Below the pieces are notes generated by a model. That model ran no database searches. It saw only the letters and a list, made by a program, of their open reading frames with translations, and had not been told where the DNA came from. 64,000 nucleotides of DNA from Ovis canadensis (taxonomy: Eukaryota > Chordata > Mammalia > Artiodactyla > Bovidae): NCBI RefSeq assembly GCF_042477335.2, contig NC_091255.1, positions 15,974,501 to 16,038,500 of the forward strand, written 5' to 3'. Position numbers and translations under genes: made by a program. Shown here in pieces: positions 59,384 through 64,000 of the stretch (its first letter is position 1; each line of letters starts with the position of its first letter).

Positions 59384-61275
59384 GTTGCTGTTCAGCCTTT
59401 TAGTCGTGTCTGACTCTTTGCGACCCCATGGACGGCAGCACGCCAGGCTTCCCTGTCCTTCACTGTCTCCCAGAGCTTGCTCAAATTCATGTCCATTGAG
59501 TCAATGATGCCATCCAACTATCTCATCTTCTGTCACCTCCTTCTCCTCCGGCCCTCAATCTTTCCCAGCAACAGAGTCTTTTCCAATGAGTTGGCTCTTT
59601 GCATCAGGTGGTCAAAGAGGGAGATTCAGCATCAGCATCAGTCCGTCCAGTGAATATTCAGGGTTGATTTCCTTCAGTATTTACTGATTTGATCTCCTTG
59701 CAGTCTAAGGGACTCTCGAAAGGCAGTTCAAAAGCATCAATTCTTCAGCACTCAGCCTTCTATATGGTCCAACTCTCACACTGATACCTGATTAGTAGAA
59801 AAACCATAGTTTTGACTGTACAGATCTTTGTTAGCAAAGGGATGTCTCTGCTTTTTAATATGCTGTCTAGGTTTGTCATAGTTTTTCTTCCAAAGAGTAA
59901 GCATCTTTTAATTTCATCACTGCAGTCACCATCCAAAGTGATTTTGGAGCCCAAGAAAATAAAATCTGACACTGTTTCCATTTTTTCCCCCCATCCATTT
60001 GCCAAGAAGTGATGGGACCAGATGCCATGATCTTCATTTTTTAAATGATGAGCTTTAAACCAGCTTTTTCACTCTCCTCTTTCACTTTCATCAAGAGGCT
60101 CTGTAGCTCCTCTTCGCTTTCTGCCATTAGGATGATGTCATCTGCATATCTGAGGTTACTGGTATTTCTCCCTGCAATCTTGATTCCAGCTTGTGCTTCA
60201 TCCAGCCCAGCATCTCAGGACGTACTCTGCATATTAGTTAAATAAGCAAGGTGACAATATACAGTCTTGATGTACTCCTTTCCCAATTTTGAACCAGTTT
60301 CTTGTTCCATGTCAGTTCTTTCTTGACCTGCATACAGGTTTCTCAACTGGCAGGTAAGGTAGTTCTGCAGTCCCATCTCTTTAAGAATTTTCCACAATTT
60401 GTTGTGATCCATACAGACCAAGGCTTTAGCATAGTCAATGAAGCAGATGTTTTTCTGGCATTCCCTTGCTTTTTCTATGGACGGATGTTGGCAGTTTGAT
60501 CTCTGCTTCCTCTGCCTTTTCTAAACCCACCTTGTAGATCTGGACTTTCCCCAGCTCACATACTGCTGAAGCCTAGCTTGAAGGATTTTGAGCATTACCT
60601 TGCTAGCATGTGAGATGAGTGCAACTGTGCAGTAGTTTGAGCATTCTTTGGCATTGCCTTTCTTTGGAATTGGAATGAAACTGACCTTTTCCAGTCCCGT
60701 GGCCATTGCTGAGTGTTCCAAATTTGCTGGCATATTGACTGCAGCATTTTAACAGAGTCATCTTTTAGGATTAGCAATAGCTCATCTGGAATTCCATCAC
60801 TTCTAAAATGCTTCCTAAGGCCCACTTGACTTCACTCTAGACTGTCTGGCTCTAGGTGAGTAACCATATCATCATGGGGGTCCGGTTGATCCAGACTTTT
60901 TTTGTATAGTTCTGTGTAATCTTACTTCTTAATAGCTTCTGCTTCTGTTAGGTCCATACTGTTTCTGTCCTTTATTGTTGCCCATCTTTGCACGAAATGT
61001 TCCCTTGGTATCTCTAATTTTCTTGAAGAGATTCTAGTCTTTCCCATTCTATTATTTTCCTCTATTTCTTTGCATTATTCACTTAAGCAGGTTTTCTTAT
61101 CTCTCCTTGCTACTCTTTGGTACTTTGCATTCAGACGGGTATATCTTTCCTTTTCTCCTTTGCCTTTAGTTTCTCTTCTTTTCTCAGCTATTTGGAAGGC
61201 CTCTTCAGTCAATCATTTTGCCTTTTTGCAATTCTCTTTCTTGGGGGATGGTTCTGATCACCACCTCTTGTACAG

Positions 61276-61844
61276 TGTTGATGAAATGGGAATCCAAGTT
61301 CTTGTTCATGAAGCTGAAGGATGAACTTTAAGAACACGCAAACACTCAACGTAACAAGCAAATAGGATTTATTAAAGAGAAGGCAAGTACAAAACTCTCA
61401 GCATAGACACTGAGATGGGGTAAAGAGTCCCCCAAAGGTGGGACTTACAACTATTTATATCTTTACCACTATTAATCTGTACATTTTTGGTTGGCTCCTT
61501 TCCTTAAAATAGGTCATTTTTAACCAATCAGTTTAAAGGTCAATTTAATATCTTTATGGCTTCTCTCGATTGAATAAATGCCCCCTGGCCATTTTACAAT
61601 GGAACAGATGTATGGGCTAAAGATTAGTGATCACCAGTTGTTTTTCCCTCAGGCATATGGAACAGAAGTTAATTACAGCCTTTCCCTGGATCTGAGTGAT
61701 GATAATTTATCAGACAAAGGACACATTCCAGGAATTCAGGACAAGGGGTATAGCTTTAGGTTAATGGTGTGAGATGTTTATTGAAAACAAGACTGAGGTC
61801 TCAGAGTCCTACACTGAAGGCTTAGCAATTTCTACCTCATTACA
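61276..61844 (-). mobile_element. Solo LTR of an endogenous retrovirus, nested in BovB
   Basis: A 569-bp unit starting TG and ending CA in both directions interrupts BovB. On the minus strand it has a TATA-like TATAAATAG (61,451-61,459) and AATAAA about 80 bp further on (61,368-61,373), the usual U3-R layout. No retroviral gene is attached. A clear target-site duplication was not found. The ERV class is uncertain. Confidence 0.7.
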
Positions 61845-61952
61845 GACCTCTGTCCATGGTTCTTCAGACACTTAGTCTATCAGATCTAATCTCTTCAATC
61901 TATCCCACTGTATAATCATAAGGGATTGAATTAGGTGATACCTGAATGGCCT

Positions 61953-63158
61953 TTCAACAGTACAGGAACCGTGAACTTCCAGATGTTCAAGCTGGATTTA
62001 GAAAAGGCAAAGGAACCAGAGATCATATTGCCAACATCTGTTGGATCACTGAAAAAGAGAGCTCCAGAAAAACATCTACTGTTGCTTTATTGACTATGCC
62101 AAAGCCTTTGACTATGTGGATCACAACAAACAGGAAAATTCTTAAAGAGATAGAAATATCAGACCACCTCACCTGCCTCTTGAGAAATCTGTATGCAGGT
62201 CAGGAAGCAACGGTTAGAACTGGACATGAAACAACAGAGTGGTTCCAAATAGGGAAAGGAGTACATCAAGGCTGTATATCATCACCCTGCTTATTTAACT
62301 TTATATGCAGAGTACATCATGAGAAATGCTGGACTGGATGAAGCACAAGCTGGAGTCAATACTGCCAGGAGAAGTATCAATAACCTCAGATATGCAGATG
62401 ACACCACTCTTATGGAAGAAAGTGAAGAGGAGCTAAAAAGCCTCTTGATGAAAGTGAAAGAGGAGAATGAAAAAGTTGGCCTAAAGCTCAACATTCAGAA
62501 AACTAAGATCATGGCATCTGGTCCCATCACTTCATGGCAAATAGATGGGGAAACAGTGGAGACAGTGACAGACTTTATTTTGGGGGGCTCCAACATCACT
62601 GCAGATGGTGACTGCATTCACGATATTAAAAGACGCTTACTCCCTGGAAGAAAAGTTATAACCAACTTAGACAGCATATTCAAAAGCAGAGACATTACTT
62701 TGCCAACAAAGGTCCATCTAGTCAAAGCTATGGTTTTTCCAGTGGTCACGTATGGACGTGAGAGTTGGACCATAGAGAATGCTGAGTGCCGAAGAATTGA
62801 TGCTTTTGAAGTGTAGTGTTGGAGAAGACTCTTGAGAGTCCCTTGGACTGCAGGGAGATCCAACCAGTCCATCCTAAAGGAGATCAGTCCTGGGTATTCA
62901 TTGGAGGGACTGATGCTGAAGCTGGAACTCCAATACTTTGGCCACCTGATGCAAAGAACTGACTCACTGCAAAAGACCCTGATGCTGGGAAAGACTGAAG
63001 GCAGGAGGAGAAGGGGATGACAGAGGATGAGATGGCTGGAGGGCACCACCAACTCGATGGACATGAGTATGAGTAAACGCCGGGAGTTGATGATGGACAG
63101 GGAAGCCTGGCGTGCGGCAGTCCATGGGGTCGTGAAGAGTCAGACACGATTGAGTGAC
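61953..63158 (+). mobile_element. BovB LINE inserted in an opposite BovB, with target-site duplication
   Basis: A 1.2-kb forward BovB 3' half, flanked by TGAATGGCCT (61943-61952) and TGAATGGTCT (63159-63168). RT relics include QAGFRKGKGTRDHIAN, KGVHQGCISSPCLF and RYADDTTLMEE, with a 165-codon open frame at 62,319-62,816 ending at a stop after IDAFEV. Confidence 0.93.
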
Positions 63159-63295
63159 TGAATGGTCTAGCGGTTTTTCCTGCTTTCCTCAACTTAAGTC
63201 TGAATTTGGCAATAAGGAGTTCATTATCTGAGCCACAGTCACCTCCAGATATTGTTTTTGCTGACTGTGTAGAGCTGTGCTCCCCCCTTACCTTA

Positions 63296-63478
63296 CGTTC
63301 TTCATAGCAGGTCTCCCTTAACTAATACTTTGCGTACTGTCTGTATCCTCTGCTAGAGTGTAGGATCCACGAAAGCAGGGGTTTGGGGCTTGTTGGTTGT
63401 TTTTTTTTCATTGTGTCTCCAGCATGAGAACAATGCCTGGCACATAACAGGAACTCAAAAAATGCTCATGGAATAAGT
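63296..63478 (+). mobile_element. L2 LINE 3' end
   Basis: 'gatccacgaaagcagggg', 'attgtgtctccagcatgaga', 'aatgcctggcacataacagg' and 'aactcaaaaaatgctcatgg' follow the L2 3' consensus. Confidence 0.7.
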
Positions 63479-64000
63479 CACCTGTCCATGAGGCCACTGT
63501 AGCAACAGGAGCATTGTTTCAAGGCGGGTGGTGGGCCAGCGTTCTAGGTGAGGAAGCACTGGTGAACCGGAGCCGTACCTGGGGGAGGGCGGGGACAGGA
63601 CAGGTCTTATGGAGGCGACACAGCACGACCCTGCCTGCTGGGTGCAAGTCCTCTCTGTGTCCACTGTTCCTATTGGTAGGCAATAGGTTTCATTCAGCCT
63701 CCTTGACCTTCCCTGAGTTCCAAAGGGCAGATTCAAACAGTTGCTAATCAGGGAAGAGAAGAAATACAGAAACAAAGGAGGAGCAGTCAATAAATAATAG
63801 CACAGCCTCGGGGCAGGGTCCTGATTCCTCCTGAAGAATACACGTAACAGAATCTTTGAGTTCTTCTGCAGAAACAAAGGTCTCTACCAAGGTGGAGGAC
63901 AGTTACTTCTCAATACCTCACCACCAACCAATCAGAAGAAAGTCACACACCCTGCAGCCCTTACCCCAAAATTTGCCTATAAGAAAACCTTCTCCCAAAC
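63479..64000. other. No gene or repeat recognised
   Basis: Moderately GC-rich unique sequence. In human the next gene after DGKE is TRIM25 on the opposite strand, but I see no SPRY-domain coding sequence here. Confidence 0.5.

Larger units (their letters stand above)
59384..63285 (-). mobile_element. BovB LINE split by a solo LTR and a second BovB
   Basis: Three pieces read as one BovB in reverse: 59,384-61,275, 61,845-61,952 and 63,159-63,285. The last piece continues exactly where the second stops ('acctgaatgg' then 'ctagcggtttttcc'). RT relics on the minus strand include LRNLYAGQE and LLTKICTVKTMVF. Frameshifts are frequent. Confidence 0.88.

Noticed and set aside
63200..64000. 3' end of TRIM25
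   Set aside because: Expected to the right by synteny in human, but no RING, coiled-coil or SPRY coding sequence is recognisable on the minus strand in this window.

Overview
This window is ordinary nuclear DNA from a ruminant, most likely a bovid (cattle-like). It carries one intact protein-coding gene, DGKE (diacylglycerol kinase epsilon), on the + strand. The ruminant call rests on many copies of BovB (an RTE-type LINE), Bov-tA and Bov-A2 SINEs with their GCT microsatellite tails, CHR-type tRNA-derived SINEs and a ruminant L1. I found no prokaryotic features, no functional RNA genes and no CRISPR array.

Layout. Positions 1-8,610 are intergenic, or intron of a divergent upstream gene, and consist of layered repeats (CHR, Bov-tA, BovB, MIR, old L1). 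A CpG island at about 8,620-9,570 holds three diverged tandem units rich in GC boxes and acts as the DGKE promoter. In human and mouse C17orf67 starts divergently just upstream of DGKE, so this promoter may be bidirectional, but I see no C17orf67 coding sequence here. DGKE occupies about 9.0-38.9 kb. It has a probable non-coding exon 1 and eleven coding exons with canonical splice sites. These join into a 564-codon frame plus stop without any break, and the 3'UTR is about 5.1 kb. Positions 39.1-64 kb are intergenic and dominated by retrotransposons: partial BovB copies, a near-full-length antisense L1 (about 57.77 down to 49.13 kb), and a nested stack at 59.4-63.3 kb in which an old BovB was split first by a solo LTR and then by a second BovB of opposite orientation.

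DGKE phosphorylates diacylglycerol, preferring arachidonoyl species, to phosphatidic acid at intracellular membranes and feeds the phosphatidylinositol cycle. The reconstructed protein keeps the N-terminal hydrophobic segment, two C1 zinc-binding domains, the catalytic domain with GGDGT, and the accessory domain.

I found no undescribed biological system. The observations most worth a second look are a template-switch-like inverted duplication in intron 4, the triplicated GC-box unit in the promoter, an in-frame upstream ATG in intron 1, opposed BovB copies flanking exons 8-9 that could promote a circular RNA, a 69-bp duplication in the 3'UTR, a SINE with a doubled tRNA head that retroposed as one unit, and a nine-copy 19-bp minisatellite. 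Exon boundaries are exact to the base. Repeat boundaries are good to about 10-30 bases unless target-site duplications are given. Repeat family names come from recognition by eye, not from a database search.
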